Below, piece after piece: positions 10,890 to 21,787 of a stretch of DNA of 64,000 nucleotides. Under the pieces are notes generated by a model. It had not been told where the DNA came from and ran no database searches. It saw only the letters and a list, made by a program, of their open reading frames with translations. Origin of the DNA: Apodemus sylvaticus (Eukaryota > Chordata > Mammalia > Rodentia > Muridae); contig NC_067481.1 of the NCBI RefSeq assembly GCF_947179515.1, forward strand, positions 27,167,086-27,231,085, in the 5' to 3' direction. The translations under genes were made by a program, and so were the position numbers. Every line of letters begins with the position of its first letter. Positions within the stretch are counted from its first letter, which is position 1.

Positions 10890-12400
10890 ACTGTGAAAAT
10901 AAAAGAGAAACCCATTCAGTTCTTGGTGGACACACGGGTTCAACACTCTGTCTCTCAAGCCAATGACGCTGTTTCCAAGAAAAGATCTTGGGTCCAAGAA
11001 GCCCCTGGCACCAAAATGTATTATTCATGGACTACCCGAAGAACAGCAGACCTAGGGATGGGATGGGTAGCCCATTCATTTAGGGTCACCCCAGACTGTT
11101 CCTACTTTCTGTTAGAGTAAGACATACTCTCCAAAATGGGGAGTGGGCAGATATGCTTCCTGTCCAAGGGGCTGCAACTAACTGGCCCAAAAAGAGAGAC
11201 TGACCCCTGCTGAAAGTCGCTACAGACAAGAGCAGTTTTCTCCATGATGGACAGAGATAAGCAAGTGCTGCTATGGTGGACGACACAAATGTCATCTGGG
11301 TAGAAGAATCTTTACCCCCTGACATGTCAACGTAAAAAGTGGAGTTTGTTGCCCTCACCAAGACCTTGGAACTTGGAACCAGCAAGACAATCAACATCCA
11401 CATGGATAACAGGTATCCCTTTGCCATAGCCCACATTCACAGGGATATATGCCAAGAGGACTGCTCACATCAGAGGAAACCAACAGGAAGTCTTGGACTT
11501 CTTAGATGTCCTAATGAAGCCAGCCACTGTGAGTATTCACTGCCCAGGACATCCAAAGGGAAAAGACTAAATGGAGAATAACCAGGCAGAGCAAATGGCT
11601 CCAGAAATGGATATGCAGGAGCCTATACTGGTTATGGGTCTATAAGAGACAGTCACTGGAAAATGGAACAAAATTAAAAAAGAGCCTCACTTAAAAAAGA
11701 CTGAGATTGCTAACCACCCTACCAACTATTGCCAAGGGAAGGTGCACACAAGAAGGGAGAACTATACTCCCCAGAAAATAAGCCAAAAACTCACTAGGCC
11801 AAATACACAGATAGACTCATTTAGGGGATTAAAAACCTTGTCCTAGCAGTTAAGGAACCAAATATATATATTTATGATTCAGGTTTTAGGTTAGAGAGAT
11901 AATAGAACAATGTAAGATATGCCAGCAAGTAAATACTTATGCAGTAAAGAGTAAACAGGGCAAAAGACCTAGAAGAAAACAGCTGCCAAGGTTAGAAGAA
12001 ATTTTCCCAAGTTTCAGAGTGCCCAAGGTAATTAGATCAGATAATGGTTCTGTTTTTGTTTCTAAGGTAAGTCAGACACTGACAGAGATATTGGGGACTA
12101 ATTGGAAACATTATTGGACGTACTGTCCCCGGGCTCAAGACAGGTTAAAAAAATAAACAAAATCCTATTTGAGACCTTAACTAAATTGACCATAGAGACT
12201 GGTATTAATGATCAGATAGCTCTCCTACCCTTTGTGCTCTTCAGGCTTTTGTTCTCTAGGCTCAAGGTGCTCCAGTGGATGAGGCAGCTCCGGGAAGCCT
12301 ACTCAGGAGGAGACTTGGAAGTCCCACACCGTTTCCAAGTTAAAGATTTGGTCTACGTTAGACTCCACTGCACAAAATACCTTGAGACTTGGTGAAAAGG
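10890..12400 (+). pseudogene. Provirus A pro-pol remnant
   Basis: A protease start is readable at 10893-10970, with DTG altered to DTR at the active site. Nearly all of reverse transcriptase is deleted. RNase H-like sequence follows at about 11330-11460, aligning with the intact counterpart in provirus B (the YTDSQYAF region becomes HMDNRYPF). Integrase-like fragments lie at 12000-12400 and include an RSDNGSVF segment corresponding to the second catalytic Asp. Frequent stops show that none of this is translated as a polyprotein. Confidence 0.8.
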
Positions 12401-12640
12401 CCCTTATCTTGTACTCTTGACCACTCTGCTTTCTGCTTTGATGAGACCCTTTGTAATTTTACTCCCTTTGCTTACAATTAAAACCTGTATAATTATCCGG
12501 TTAATAGTTTTTATTAGAAAATATATAAGTGCTGTGCAGATTCTTATGCTATGCCAACAATATCAGAGATTAGGGCAGGACAATCCAGAATATATCAAGT
12601 CAGAGATTTAATTCTATAGTTCTAAGATTAGAACTCCTAA
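12400..12640 (+). pseudogene. Provirus A env transmembrane tail remnant
   Basis: A hydrophobic segment followed by a short cytoplasmic tail (readable near 12420-12600) aligns with the last part of env in provirus B. Surface protein and most of the transmembrane protein are absent, so env is lost. Confidence 0.55.
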
Positions 12641-12660
12641 CAAAAAAAGAAGAGGGGAAA
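12641..12660 (+). promoter_or_regulatory. Polypurine tract, provirus A
   Basis: A purine run (aaaaaaagaagaggggaaa) lies immediately before the 3' LTR TGAAGG. This is the plus-strand primer position of a retrovirus. Confidence 0.85.
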
Positions 12661-13231
12661 TGAAGGGGGTTGGGACTTTTCAGAATCCATAGTTGAGGCA
12701 GCAAGCAGACTAGAGCTGGGGCACGCTGGACAAACTTGAAGCAAGGTTGTGGTTGAACCATTCCACAAACAGACCAGCCATAAAAGATAAGGGGCATGCC
12801 TGGGAAAACTCCTATGGGTCATGCACTATCTGGACTGGAGTCTCCTGTCTCCTGTCCCTTGGATGCAGTTTACTAATATCAAAGTGACCTTCCTGCTAAC
12901 AAAAATAAACCGCCCTCCTACATTGCTGACGGCCCGATCTGCACGTATGCCAAAAAACCCCACCTTGCGTGCCAGAATCCCCCGCCAATGTTTGAATCAA
13001 CAAATCATGTGTAACCGCGCCAAAAACCCCCTGACTTTTCCTATATAAACCCCTAACTTTTGGGCCTCAGGGTCGACTCCTCTGTCTCCTGTGTGAGATA
13101 CGTGTTGATCCAGAACTCAGATAATAAACTACCTCATGCATCTGCATCAAGTCGGTCTCTCGTGTTTCCTTGGGTGTATGCTATCCCGAGAATAGAATAG
13201 AGTGGGGGTCTCCCCAAAAGGAGGTCCTACA
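12661..13231 (+). repeat. Provirus A 3' LTR
   Basis: This 571-bp partner of the 5' LTR has TATATAA at 13043-13049 and AATAAA at 13133-13138. It ends CTACA and is followed by the CTGG duplication. Its signals point to the right. Confidence 0.93.
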
Positions 13232-13328
13232 CTGGTATGGTCTGGAACTTATTATATTGCCCAGCCATGCTGAACTTGAACTCATAACCCTCTTAAGTGC
13301 TTGGGTTATAAATATGTATGATGAACAA

Positions 13329-13449
13329 TTTTTTTTTTAGAAAGAGTCTCTCTATTTAGTAACTGGCTACTGTCTCTCCTGGAATTCACATATACCCTCT
13401 TGCCTCTGCATCACAAGTGCTGGGATGAGAGGCATCACCAAGTCTGGCC
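13329..13449 (-). repeat. Old B1 SINE
   Basis: Diverged antisense B1 (agaaagagtctctctattta, tgctgggatgagaggcatcacc). The sequence at 13232-13300 just before it looks like another old antisense B1/B4 piece, into which provirus A inserted. Confidence 0.65.
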
Positions 13450-13529
13450 TCCTTTTGGGTTTTTAATGGAAGCTTTACTATCTACCTGATAGTAATAGAC
13501 TGGGTGAGAGAGCTCACAAGGTGTCCAAG

Positions 13530-13855
13530 ATGGTTTGTATATGCTCAGCCCAGTGAGTGGCACTATTAGAAAGTGTGGCCCTATTGGAGTAGGTGTGTCA
13601 CTGTGGGTGTGGGCTATAAGACCTCACCCTAGCTGCTTGGAAGTCAGTCTTCCACTAGCAGCCTTCAGATGAAGATGTAGAACTCTCAGCTTCTCCTGTA
13701 CCATGCCTGCCTAGATGCTGCCATATGTTCCTGCCTTTGATACTGGACTGAATCTCTGAACCTGTAAGCCAACCCCAATTAAATGTTGTCCAGATAAGAG
13801 TTGTCTTGGTCATGGTGTCTGTTCATAGCAGTAAAACCCTAAGACAGTGTCCTTT
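13530..13855 (+). repeat. Interspersed rodent repeat, family R2 (partial)
   Basis: It shares gtgtggccctattggagtaggtgtgtcactg, gtaagccaaccccaattaaatg and gtcttggtcatggtgtctgttca with the copies at 47335 and 51369-52590. Confidence 0.65.
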
Positions 13856-13887
13856 TTCTTCTTGGTTTTTCTGTGCAACATTCCTTC

Positions 13888-14091
13888 CCCCCCCCAGCCT
13901 CCTCTTCCCCCAGCCTCCTCCCCCGCCACTCCCGCATCCTCCACCCCACCCCACCCTGAGACAGGGTTTTTTTCTGTGTAGCCCTGGCTGTCCTGGAACT
14001 CACTCTGTAGACCAGGCTGGCCTTGAACTCAGAGATCTACCTGCCTCTGCCTCCCAAGTGCTAGGATTAAAGGTGTGTGCCACCACTGTCG
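13888..14091 (-). repeat. B1 SINE preceded by C-rich tract
   Basis: Antisense B1 at 13955-14091, with a pyrimidine-rich (C/T) tail at 13888-13954. A copy of tctgtgcaacattc lies before (13870) and after (14098), so tail and B1 entered as one insertion and the tail later became C-rich. Confidence 0.88.
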
Positions 14092-14132
14092 AATGACTCT
14101 GTGCAACATTCTTTCTTCCTTGTCTGAACAGG

Positions 14133-14853
14133 ACCTCTAAGCTGTGGGGTCTTATAGAGGCAGGATCAAAGGAACACTAGAACTTGGGACTTGGGTAGAG
14201 AAAGTGTGGAGAGCAAGCAAGGCTCCTTCCCCTTTAAGAGAGGCAGGGTACTGCTCTGCAGAGTGACTCAGTCAGCCTGGCTGAAGAGCTGACAAGTTCC
14301 TGTTCCTGACCGTCTCTGGTATCTAGACAGCAGAGTTTTCTAAGAACATATAAACAAGGCTCTAAGAATGTAGAAACGAAGTTTTAACGAACAAAGTGAC
14401 CAAGCTGTTCTGACCGTTCTGACCAAGACAAGACAAAATAAAAGTGACAGTTCTCTGAATCACCTCCTCCTACCCGGCCCCGCCCCCCCCCCCCCCCCCC
14501 CCCCCCGCTACTGGGTTCTGGGGAAGACCACAAACTATCAACAATCTTATTGCAAAAATCCCTCTTGACCTGTAAATTTAAAATATATTACTCATAGTAA
14601 TCCACCCCCAGTGCACATAGGGTATAAAAGATGTGTACTTTCTTTGTTTGGGGTTGACTCTCCCGGCGAGGATGGGCAACCAGACGTACATGGATGTGTG
14701 CAGTTTTTGATCGGGGTTGACTCTGCCTGTGTGACTGAGCAACCCCACTTAGTGGAACAATAAGCCTCATGCTTTTGCATCAATCTTTCGTCAAGCTGTG
14801 TGCTGAGGGGTTGCACGCCTGAGCTCAGACCCAGAGGGGTCTGTTGAATTACA
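14133..14853 (+). mobile_element. Solitary class I ERV LTR (probable)
   Basis: The segment has LTR architecture: tgtggggtcttatagagg at the left, a TATA box (gggtataaaagatg) near 14620, a polyadenylation-type signal (aacaataagcc) near 14756, and an end at gaattaca. A poly(C) run of about 20 lies inside it near 14480-14507. No target duplication or internal region is visible, so the boundaries are approximate. Confidence 0.65.
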
Positions 14854-14994
14854 CCAAAAGGAGCCACTCACCTCAGAGTCTGGTTTGGAAGTTTCAGCAG
14901 CTAAGAGGAATACATGTGTATGTCAGCAGAATTAACAAAAGCTTTGCTCTAAACAACAACAACAATAGCAAAAACCCCTTTGCTCTAACAGTGT

Positions 14995-15390
14995 CTTAGT
15001 GAGGGTTTCCATTGCTGTGAAGAGACACCATGTCCAAGGCAGCTCTTATAAACGACATTTAATTGGAGCTGGTGTACAGGTTCAGAGTTTGATTCCATTA
15101 CCATCCATTACCATCAAGGCAGGAAGCATGACGGCATGAAGACAGATCTTGTGCTGGAGGAGCCTGGACTTTTTCTTTTTTAAAAAGATTTATTTCTTTA
15201 TTATGCGTACGTACACTGTAGCTGCCTTCAGACATGCCAGACAACCCAGAAGAGGACATCAGATCTCAGTACGGATGGTTGTGAGCCACCATGTGGTTGC
15301 TGGGATTTGAACTCAATCTTACCCACTGAGCCACCTCTCCAGCCTTTTTCATCTTGATCTGAAGGCTTCTAATACAGAAGACTGAAGAGA
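14995..15390 (+). repeat. Interspersed rodent repeat R5, split by a B2
   Basis: The repeat starts ttagtgagggtttccattgctgtgaagagacaccatg and resumes after a B2 as catcttgatctgaaggcttc. Provirus C inserted at its right end. It is a common rodent repeat that I cannot name with confidence. Confidence 0.55.
15175..15344 (-). repeat. B2 SINE inserted in R5
   Basis: Antisense B2 from aaagatttatttctttattatgcgtacgtacactgtagctg to gagccacctctccagcc. It interrupts R5. Confidence 0.9.
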
Positions 15391-15685
15391 TGTTGGGCAT
15401 CAGTGAGCTTAGCTCAACGCCCTCCAGCTGAGCTGTTTGCACAGGAAACATCCTGCGGAATATCCTGGGCTTAATTTAATTCCTGTTTTCCCAGCCAGTG
15501 TGGTAGGGACCTCCCAGGTGCCTGACCTATACCTAAGGCTATGATTGATTTTTCCTGTTCTTCCTGGCCTCTAGTATATATTGCTGGTTCCTCAATAAAG
15601 CTTTGACATTCTCCTTACTGAATGACCCGAGTCTGTGTCTTCTGTCAATCCCCCAGACCTATGCCCGATACTTGGTACTGTGGCA
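15391..15685 (+). repeat. Provirus C 5' LTR
   Basis: It runs from TGTTGGGCATC to about tactgtggca, some 295 bp, with AATAAA at 15594-15599. The right boundary is inferred from the primer-site position. Positions 15391-15612 have a clear partner in 31680-31907. Confidence 0.8.
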
Positions 15686-15688
15686 GTG

Positions 15689-15708
15689 TGGGCGCTGTCA
15701 AGTGGAGG
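15689..15708 (+). promoter_or_regulatory. Degenerate primer binding site, possibly tRNA-Lys type
   Basis: The sequence tgggcgctgtcaagtggagg resembles the class II tRNA-Lys1,2 site (TGGCGCCCAACGTGGGGC) with an inserted base and several mismatches. This is an inference from position and partial match. Confidence 0.35.
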
Positions 15709-16364
15709 TCCCATGGAGATCGGAATAGAGAGGACCTCCTGACGGGATTGTTCTAAGGAAAGCCAGCCAACAAAAAAAAAAAGAGGAACGTATTGGGGAA
15801 TATATGGTGTGAAAAACAAAGTGAAAGTAGGAACTGCATTAAGCAAAGTAAGTACAGGATCACTGCGCCATGTGGACGACAAGTTCCACCTTACAATTAG
15901 TGGATCAACTGGTGGATTTGCTTAGGCAACAGGGTACTGGGATTAAGGTAAAAACAGCTAGGGAATTTATCAAGATTTTGGAGAAAACTAGTCCATGGTT
16001 TATTCACAGTGGTGCCTTGAATATCCTAGTCTGGGACAAGGTTAAATCAGATTTGCAAAAGACATTTCAGAAAAAGGGGCCAGAAAATGTTCCTGTGACT
16101 GCCTTCTCCCTATGGAGACTAGTCAGGGATGCTCTCTTGAACACTGATGCTAAGGTTAAGGAGCAGATGTTTGAGATTAAGAGAACTTTTGAAGTAGCAC
16201 AAGATGATGCCTCAAAGGAGTCTTTGAAGGCATCCAAATCAGAGAGTGAGTCAGAATTATCTGAGGATGAGGAGACTCTAGAAAAAGAGATAGAAGAATT
16301 GAGATTAAAATTAAAGAAATGCAAAGAGCAAAGAGTATCCACTTCCCGACCACCTAAAAATCTT

Positions 16365-16530
16365 TTTTTTTTTGTTTTTGTTTTTGTTTTTGTTTTTTGT
16401 TTTTTTTCGAGACAGGGTTTCTCTGTGGAATCCTGGATGTCCTGGAACTCACTCTGTAGACCAGGTTGGCCTCGAACTCAGAAATCCACCTGCCTCTGCC
16501 TCCCAAGTGCTGGGATTACAGGCTTCAAAA
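16365..16530 (-). repeat. B1 SINE inside provirus C gag (truncated)
   Basis: Antisense B1 with a long GTTTTT tail, flanked by copies of aaaaatc followed by T. The right end stops at ggattacaggc, so the first ~25 bases of the B1 are missing. Confidence 0.88.
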
Positions 16531-17208
16531 ATCCTTTTTTTTTTAAAGAAGAGGGGGCTTCTGCTCCTCCAACATATGAACCTTATCCAACTCTTGATTG
16601 GTGTTATGAAGAACAGACACCAAAAAGGGGAGTAGTTTTTCTAAACCTATTTCTAATACAAAAACAACATATTCTGTGATTGAGATTCCTGATCCTGCTA
16701 ATCCAGGATATCATGCACCTTTGAGGTTTAAAGAGTTGAAAAGCCTTAAGGAAGCCGTGTCTTCCTATGGACCTTTGGCCCCTTTTACCTCAGCCATTTT
16801 TAATCATATGCTACTTCTAATTTGACTCTTGGGGATTGGCAACCATTATGCAAAGCAGTACTGAGCGGGGGAGATTATTTATTTTGGAAAGCTTTACCTA
16901 ACAAAGCAGCTGGGGATCAATTGTCTAAGGTAACTCAAGGGCCCTCTGAACCTTTTCAAGAGTTTGTGGATAGGTTGTTACAACTTGCTGGAAAATTGTT
17001 TGGAGATGCAATACAGCAATGCCTATAGTAAAACAATTGGCCTTTGAAAATGCAAGCAAATACTGTAAAGAAGCGATCAGATCACTGTAACTGGTCGATG
17101 TCAAGTTCCTGCCAGGTGGCATGGCACCTCGGTAAAGTTCTCTACAGACCACATAGAGCAAAAAAGTTTGAATGATTATATTAGAATCTGCAAAGAAATT
17201 AATGGTAA

Positions 17209-17406
17209 GGGCTGGAGAGATGGCTCAGGGGTTCAGAGCACCGACTGCTCTTCTGAAGGCTCTGAGTTCAAATCCCAGCAACCACATGGCGACTCACAAG
17301 CATCCGTAATGAGATCTGACGCCCCTTTCTGCAGTGTCTGAAGACAGCTACAGTGTACTCACATATAATAAATAAAGGTCCTATTTATAAAAAAAAAAAA
17401 AAAAAG
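17209..17406 (+). repeat. B2 SINE inside provirus C gag, 17-bp target duplication
   Basis: Full-length sense B2 (gggctggagagatggctcag through aataaataaagg, then poly(A)). AAAGAAATTAATGGTAA occurs at 17192-17208 and again at 17407-17423, a perfect duplication that proves it inserted after provirus C was in place. Confidence 0.97.
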
Positions 17407-17639
17407 AAAGAAATTAATGGTAATTATGTCATGGGATCAGGTTATGGAAGCTGCCATGTAAAAAGGTTCCAATGGAAATAAAACTTGTTTTGGATGTGGA
17501 TTACCAGGACATTTTAAAAGAGAATGTCCTAAAAATAGAGGGACTTCAGGTCCTGGATTATGTCCTTGCTGTCGCAAAGGACACAATTGGAGCAATGAGT
17601 GTAGATCTAAACAAGATGCAGAAGGCGGCCCCCTCTACC

Positions 17640-18601
17640 CTTCGGGAAATGGGCAAAGGGCCCGCTCCGGGGCCCTCAAACCAGAGTATACGGAGCTGTG
17701 AATACCCCTGCCATAACCCCTACACCAATTCGGCTTGTTCCCAAACCAACCCTTTCATGTCCAAGGCCTTGTCAGAGGTATCCCAGGAAGTGCTGGATTG
17801 GACCTCTGCTCATCCACCAGAGCAGTATTGACGCCTCAAATGGGTCCTCAAGCCCTAGGCATTGGATTCTACAGACGTATACCATCTGGAAGCATGGGCC
17901 TTCTTTTAGGACACAGTAGTGCCTTAATGAAAGGATTAAGGATCCTTCCCGGGGTAATTGATGCTGATTTTACTGGAGAAATTAAAGTTATGGTGTCTAT
18001 TGAAAGAGGGGTTGTGATTATTCCCCAGGGAGATAGGATTGCTCAGTTAGTCCTCCTACCAAAATTCCACACTAATAATGCTGTATTCAAGACTTCTAGG
18101 GGGCATCAAGGGTTTGGCTCCACAGGTGCCTTTTGGGTATCGTCTTTAGATACACACCCTACACTTACTCTATGGATTGATGGAAAGCCTATGAAGGGAT
18201 TATTGAATACTGGAGCAGATACTACAGTAATTTCAAAGGCCGTTTGGCCAAATAATTGGCCTCTAGATGTATCTCAATCTACTTTACAGGGTGTAGGAAC
18301 AGCCACTGCTCCACTTAGGAGGAGCAAGGTGTTAAGGTGGAAGAATGAGGAAGGCCATGAAGGATGGTTTCAACCCTTTATTTTAGATCATTTACCTATT
18401 AATCTTTGGGGAAGAGATGTACTCATGGAAATGGAGGCTATAATTACTACTCAACCAGTACGAAATATGTTGGATAAACAAAGTTATGTTTCTGGGAAAA
18501 GCTTAGGGAAATATTTACAAGGAAAGCCTTTAAGTGCCAAAGAAGAATCGCTAGTACTTAGACAATCACAGGATAAAACTGGACAGGGAAATTTATCTTA
18601 A
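17640..18601 (+). pseudogene. Provirus C dUTPase-protease pseudogene
   Basis: An open frame covers 17735-18601. The dUTPase half shows the trimeric-dUTPase motifs in order: GSAGLDL, a GVIDADFTGEI-type motif 3, GDRIAQL, and the glycine-rich end RGHQGFGSTG. Retroviral dUTPases limit uracil in viral DNA. The aspartic protease half follows, with LWIDGKPMKGLLNTGADTTV, so the catalytic DTG has become NTG. That change alone would abolish proteolysis. A glycine-containing C-terminal segment follows. This is the longest nearly undamaged stretch of provirus C. Confidence 0.88.
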
Positions 18602-20030
18602 TGATCATTGTTATGCCTTCTATTCTCAAACCTTTACCAATCACATGGAAGTGAGATGAGCCCCTGTGGATTGAGCAGTGGCCCCTTTCTAAGGAGAAAT
18701 TGGAGGCAGCTCATCACCTAGTACAAGAACAGCTTCAGGCAGCACATATTGTTCCATCTACACCCCCTTGGAATACTCTTTTTTTTTTTTGAATACTCCT
18801 ATTATTGTTATTAAGAAAAAAACGGGCAAATGGAGGCTCTTACAAGATCTCAGGGAAATTAATAAAACCATGATGCCTGTGGGTCCTACGCAACCAGGGT
18901 TGCCTTCTCCTGTAGCCATTCCTAAGGATTGGCATCTGTTAGTTATAGACCTGAAAGATTGTTTTTTTTACCATCCCATTGCATCCCAAGGATGTGAGCG
19001 TTTTGCTTTTAGTATTCCCTCTATTAATTTTAGAAAGCCTGCCTATTACTACCATTGGGTAGTGTTGCCTCAAGGAATGGCTAATAGCCCTACTATGTGT
19101 CAAGTGTATGTGGCAACAGCTCTACAACCTTTAAGGAAAAAGTATTCTTAGATGTGCATAATTCATTACATGGATGATATTCTTTTGACAGCTAGAGAGG
19201 AGAAGGCACTTCTTTCAGCTTATGCTGATCTTCAATATGATTTTTAAGGCAAGCTGGATTGATTATTATGCCTGAAAAGGTGCAAAAAGAATATCCATAT
19301 CAATATTTAGGCCATGAACTCTTACAAAGAGGAATTCGTCCACAAAAACTGCAAATTAGATTGGATACCTTAAAAACATTGAATGATTTCCAGAAATTAT
19401 TAGATATAAATTGGTTATGGCCATCATTGAGGCTTAGTATAGGGCAGTTAAAGCGATTTTTGATATACTAAAGGGGGAAGCTTTACCCAGTTCTCCTAGG
19501 AAATTAACAAAGGAAGCTAGAGAACACTTAGAATTAGTACAAGGAGCTCTTGAAGGAGCTCATCTAAATTATATAGATTATTCTAAAGAATTATTGTTTT
19601 TAGTTTTTGCCTCTATAAACATTCTCCCACAAGTGTTTTCTGGCAGGAGGGACCCATATTATGGGTACATTTGCAAGCTTCACCTTCCAAAATTGTATTG
19701 TCTTATCCACAGGCAGTGGTGTCCTTACTGTTTAAGGCATATAAGCTTGCAAACGTTTTGCAAGGAACCTGATGTTATGATTACACCCTATAATAAGAAA
19801 CAACTACAAACTTTTTTCCAAGGTTTTACTGATTGGGCCTTAATTAAAGGTGTTACCAATTGTTATTTTGATAATCATTATCCAGAAAATAAGTTGTGTC
19901 AATTTTTAAAAACTCATCCAGTAGTCTTTCGAAAGATTGTTTCCTCTTACCCATTGGATTATGCTCAATTGGTTTTCACTGAAGGATTATCCAATGGGAG
20001 ACCTGCTGTTATTTTTGGAATGAAGTGAAA
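18602..20030 (+). pseudogene. Provirus C reverse transcriptase pseudogene
   Basis: Reverse-transcriptase blocks are in order: LLQDLREINK, VIDLKDCFF, LPQGMANSPT and, after a stop at 19150, HYMDDIL with the catalytic YMDD intact. Thumb and connection sequence follow in separate frames (19259-19471, 19594-20028). An insertion of T12 plus an 8-base duplication at 18779-18798 breaks the frame just before the finger region. The RNase H start shows Glu in place of the first catalytic Asp (FTEGLSNG). The gene cannot produce a working enzyme. Confidence 0.88.
18771..18798 (-). repeat. Poly(T) 12-mer flanked by an 8-bp direct repeat
   Basis: GAATACTC (18771-18778), T12 (18779-18790), GAATACTC (18791-18798). 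This has the form of a retrotransposition event that left only a poly(A) tail on the minus strand, with a target-site duplication. Removing it restores the reverse-transcriptase reading frame. Confidence 0.75.
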
Positions 20031-20580
20031 TTTATAAAAATTGGTTCTGCACAATTATCAGAATTAAAGGCAGTTCACCAGCACTTGGGAGGCAGAGGCA
20101 GGTGGATTTCTGAGTTCGAGGCCAGCCTGATCTACAAAGTGAGTTCCAGGACAGCCAGGGCTACACAGAGAAACCCTGTCTTGGGGAAAAAAAAAAAACA
20201 AAACCACCACCCCACCCAAAAAAAGACAGTTCAATTAGCCTTGAGTTTATTGCCTAATAAAGCCTATAATATCTATAAAGATAGTATGTATGATTCCCAA
20301 ATTATAGAACCATTAGAAACTGCAGTTTATGTGGCACCTGTCTCCTCTATTTATTCTTGCCCACTGGAGGCAATTTATCATTGCCCAAGCTCTTCTATGG
20401 AAGTGCAAACAAACAGTATTTGTGGGCCATATATGAGGACATTCATTATTACCTGGTCTCCTGGCACAGGGCAATCATAAAGCAGATTTATATACTCAAT
20501 CTCCATTGTTTGCATTGAATTTGGCCACCAATTATAATAAAGCCTTGAACATGCATAATAAATTTCATCTTAATGCACAT
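20030..20580 (+). pseudogene. Provirus C RNase H remnant, split by a B1
   Basis: RNase H-like sequence continues from the connection domain, is interrupted by a B1 at 20079-20222, and resumes with NIYKDSMYDSQIIEPLETA-like sequence, where Thr/Ser changes surround the third catalytic position. It decays into stops before the integrase zinc domain. Confidence 0.75.
20079..20222 (+). repeat. B1 SINE (5'-truncated) inside provirus C
   Basis: Sense B1 beginning at agcacttgggaggcagagg. Near-identical aaggcagttca and aaagacagttca flank it as an aged target duplication. Confidence 0.9.
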
Positions 20581-21188
20581 TCTTTTTTTATTTTTTTTTA
20601 TTTTTTATTTTTTGTTTGTTTTTTCGAGACAGGGTTTCTCTGTATAGCCCTGGCTGTCCTGGAACTCACTCTGTAGACCAGGCTGTCCTTGAACTCAGAA
20701 ATCCGCCTGCCTCTGCCTCCCAGAGTGCTGGGATTACAGGCATGTGTCACCACCACCCGGCTAATGCACATTCTTTGACATTTCACTGTGATATTACTAG
20801 AGAACAAGTTGTGCATATTGTTACTCAATGCCCTCAATGTGCTCATTTCATTTCATCCCCCAATTTGGGAATGAATCCCCGAGGTCTTAAAGCAAATGAT
20901 ATTTGGCAAATAGATATGACTCAGGTCCCATCATTTGGGAAACTACAATTTGTTCATGTATCTATAGATACCTTTTCTGATATGATTTTTGCATCTGCAC
21001 ATAGTGGTAAAAAGGTCAAAGATGTAAAAAAATCATTGCTTACAAGCTTTTGGGAGTCCCAGATCAGTTGAAAACCAATAATGGTCCAGCATATACCAGC
21101 AGATCCTTTGAAAAATTTTGCACCAACTTTCATATTACTCACAAAATAGGGATTCCATATAATCCTCAAGAGCCAGCTATAGTGGAGA
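20520..21188 (+). pseudogene. Provirus C integrase, N-terminal and core part
   Basis: The zinc-binding end is visible: His residues before the B1, then CPQCAHF. The catalytic core follows, with DIWQIDMTQVP (first Asp), then a stop or frameshift, then an LKTNNGPAY segment where the second Asp is replaced by Asn, and finally NPQEPAIVE carrying the Glu. Provirus B enters within a few bases of that Glu codon. A B1 at 20586-20761 interrupts the zinc domain. Confidence 0.85.
20586..20761 (-). repeat. B1 SINE inside provirus C integrase, 15-bp target duplication
   Basis: Full-length antisense B1. TAATGCACATTCTTT lies at 20571-20585 and again at 20762-20776, a perfect duplication. Confidence 0.97.
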
Positions 21189-21766
21189 TGAAAGAAGTTA
21201 GAACTTTTTCAGAATCCATAAATAAGGCGGCAAACAGTCCTGGAGAAGATAACAGAACAGTACAAGCCCAGGCATGCCCAGACAAGCCTGAAACAAGGCT
21301 GTTAAGTCATTCCAGGAACTGGCTAGCCATAAAGATAAGGGACATGCCTGGACAATCTCCGCTGAGTCATGAGCCATCTGGACTGGCTCACCCTACCTCC
21401 CGCCCCCTTTGATGTAGTTTAACCAGACTCCCTGCAAACAAAGATAAGCTGCCCTCCTACATTGTTGCGGCCCCAATCTGCACGTACTGCTTGCTGATGT
21501 AATTGTGCGCCAGTTCCTCCCTCCCGCCAATGTTTAAATCGGCCAATTGTGTGTAAGCACACCAAACCCCCTTGATTTTTTTCTATATAAACTCTTGGTT
21601 TTTGAGCCTCAGAGTCGACTCCTCTGTCTCCTCTGTGAGATATGTGTTGGCCCAGAGCTCTGATAATAAACTGCCTCGTGTCCTTGCATCAAGCTAGTCT
21701 CTCATGTTTCCTTGGGTGTGCGCCATCCTGAGACTAGAGTGGGGGTCTCTGAAAGGGGGTCCTTCA
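21189..21766 (+). repeat. Provirus B 5' LTR
   Basis: 578 bp, TATATAA at 21584-21590, AATAAA at 21665-21670. It shares long stretches with the LTRs of A, such as the ctcctacattg, tctgcacgta and ccgccaatgttt regions, so A and B belong to related families. Confidence 0.95.
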
Positions 21767-21769
21767 TTG

Positions 21770-21787
21770 TGGGGGCTTGTCCGGGAT
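21770..21787 (+). promoter_or_regulatory. Primer binding site, tRNA-Pro type
   Basis: TGGGGGCTTGTCCGGGAT starts 3 nt after the LTR. It matches the classical gammaretroviral tRNA-Pro site with a single mismatch (C to T at the ninth base). Confidence 0.9.

Larger units (their letters stand above)
7331..13231 (+). mobile_element. Provirus A: class I (gammaretrovirus-like) ERV, deleted
   Basis: The element has two LTRs (7331-7914 and 12661-13231), both starting TGAAGG and ending in CTACA. CTGG directly precedes it (7327-7330) and directly follows it (13232-13235), a 4-bp target duplication as expected for this retrovirus class. By eye the LTRs differ at a few percent of positions plus some indels, so it is not recent. 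Between them are a primer site, remnants of gag capsid, protease, RNase H and integrase, a piece of env transmembrane tail and a polypurine tract. Most of reverse transcriptase and nearly all of env are missing. It is 5.9 kb long and is related in sequence to provirus B, including the LTRs, leader and gag-pol junction. Confidence 0.93.
15870..17640 (+). pseudogene. Provirus C gag pseudogene
   Basis: An open frame from 15870 runs about 160 codons of class II gag matrix-like sequence with an acidic, coiled-coil-like region (DDASKESLKASKSESESELS). It then enters a B1 insertion, so the apparent 269-codon frame is a gag-B1 chimera. A second SINE (B2) interrupts at 17209-17406. Nucleocapsid is recognisable from 17486. 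The first zinc box (CFGCGLPGHFKREC) is intact as CX2CX4HX4C. The second (CPCCRKGHNWSNEC) has Asn at the His position. Frameshifts separate the parts. Confidence 0.85.

Noticed and set aside
15870..16679. A 269-codon open frame as an intact gag protein
   Set aside because: Its second half is antisense B1 sequence, and the real gag continues in other frames after the insertion.
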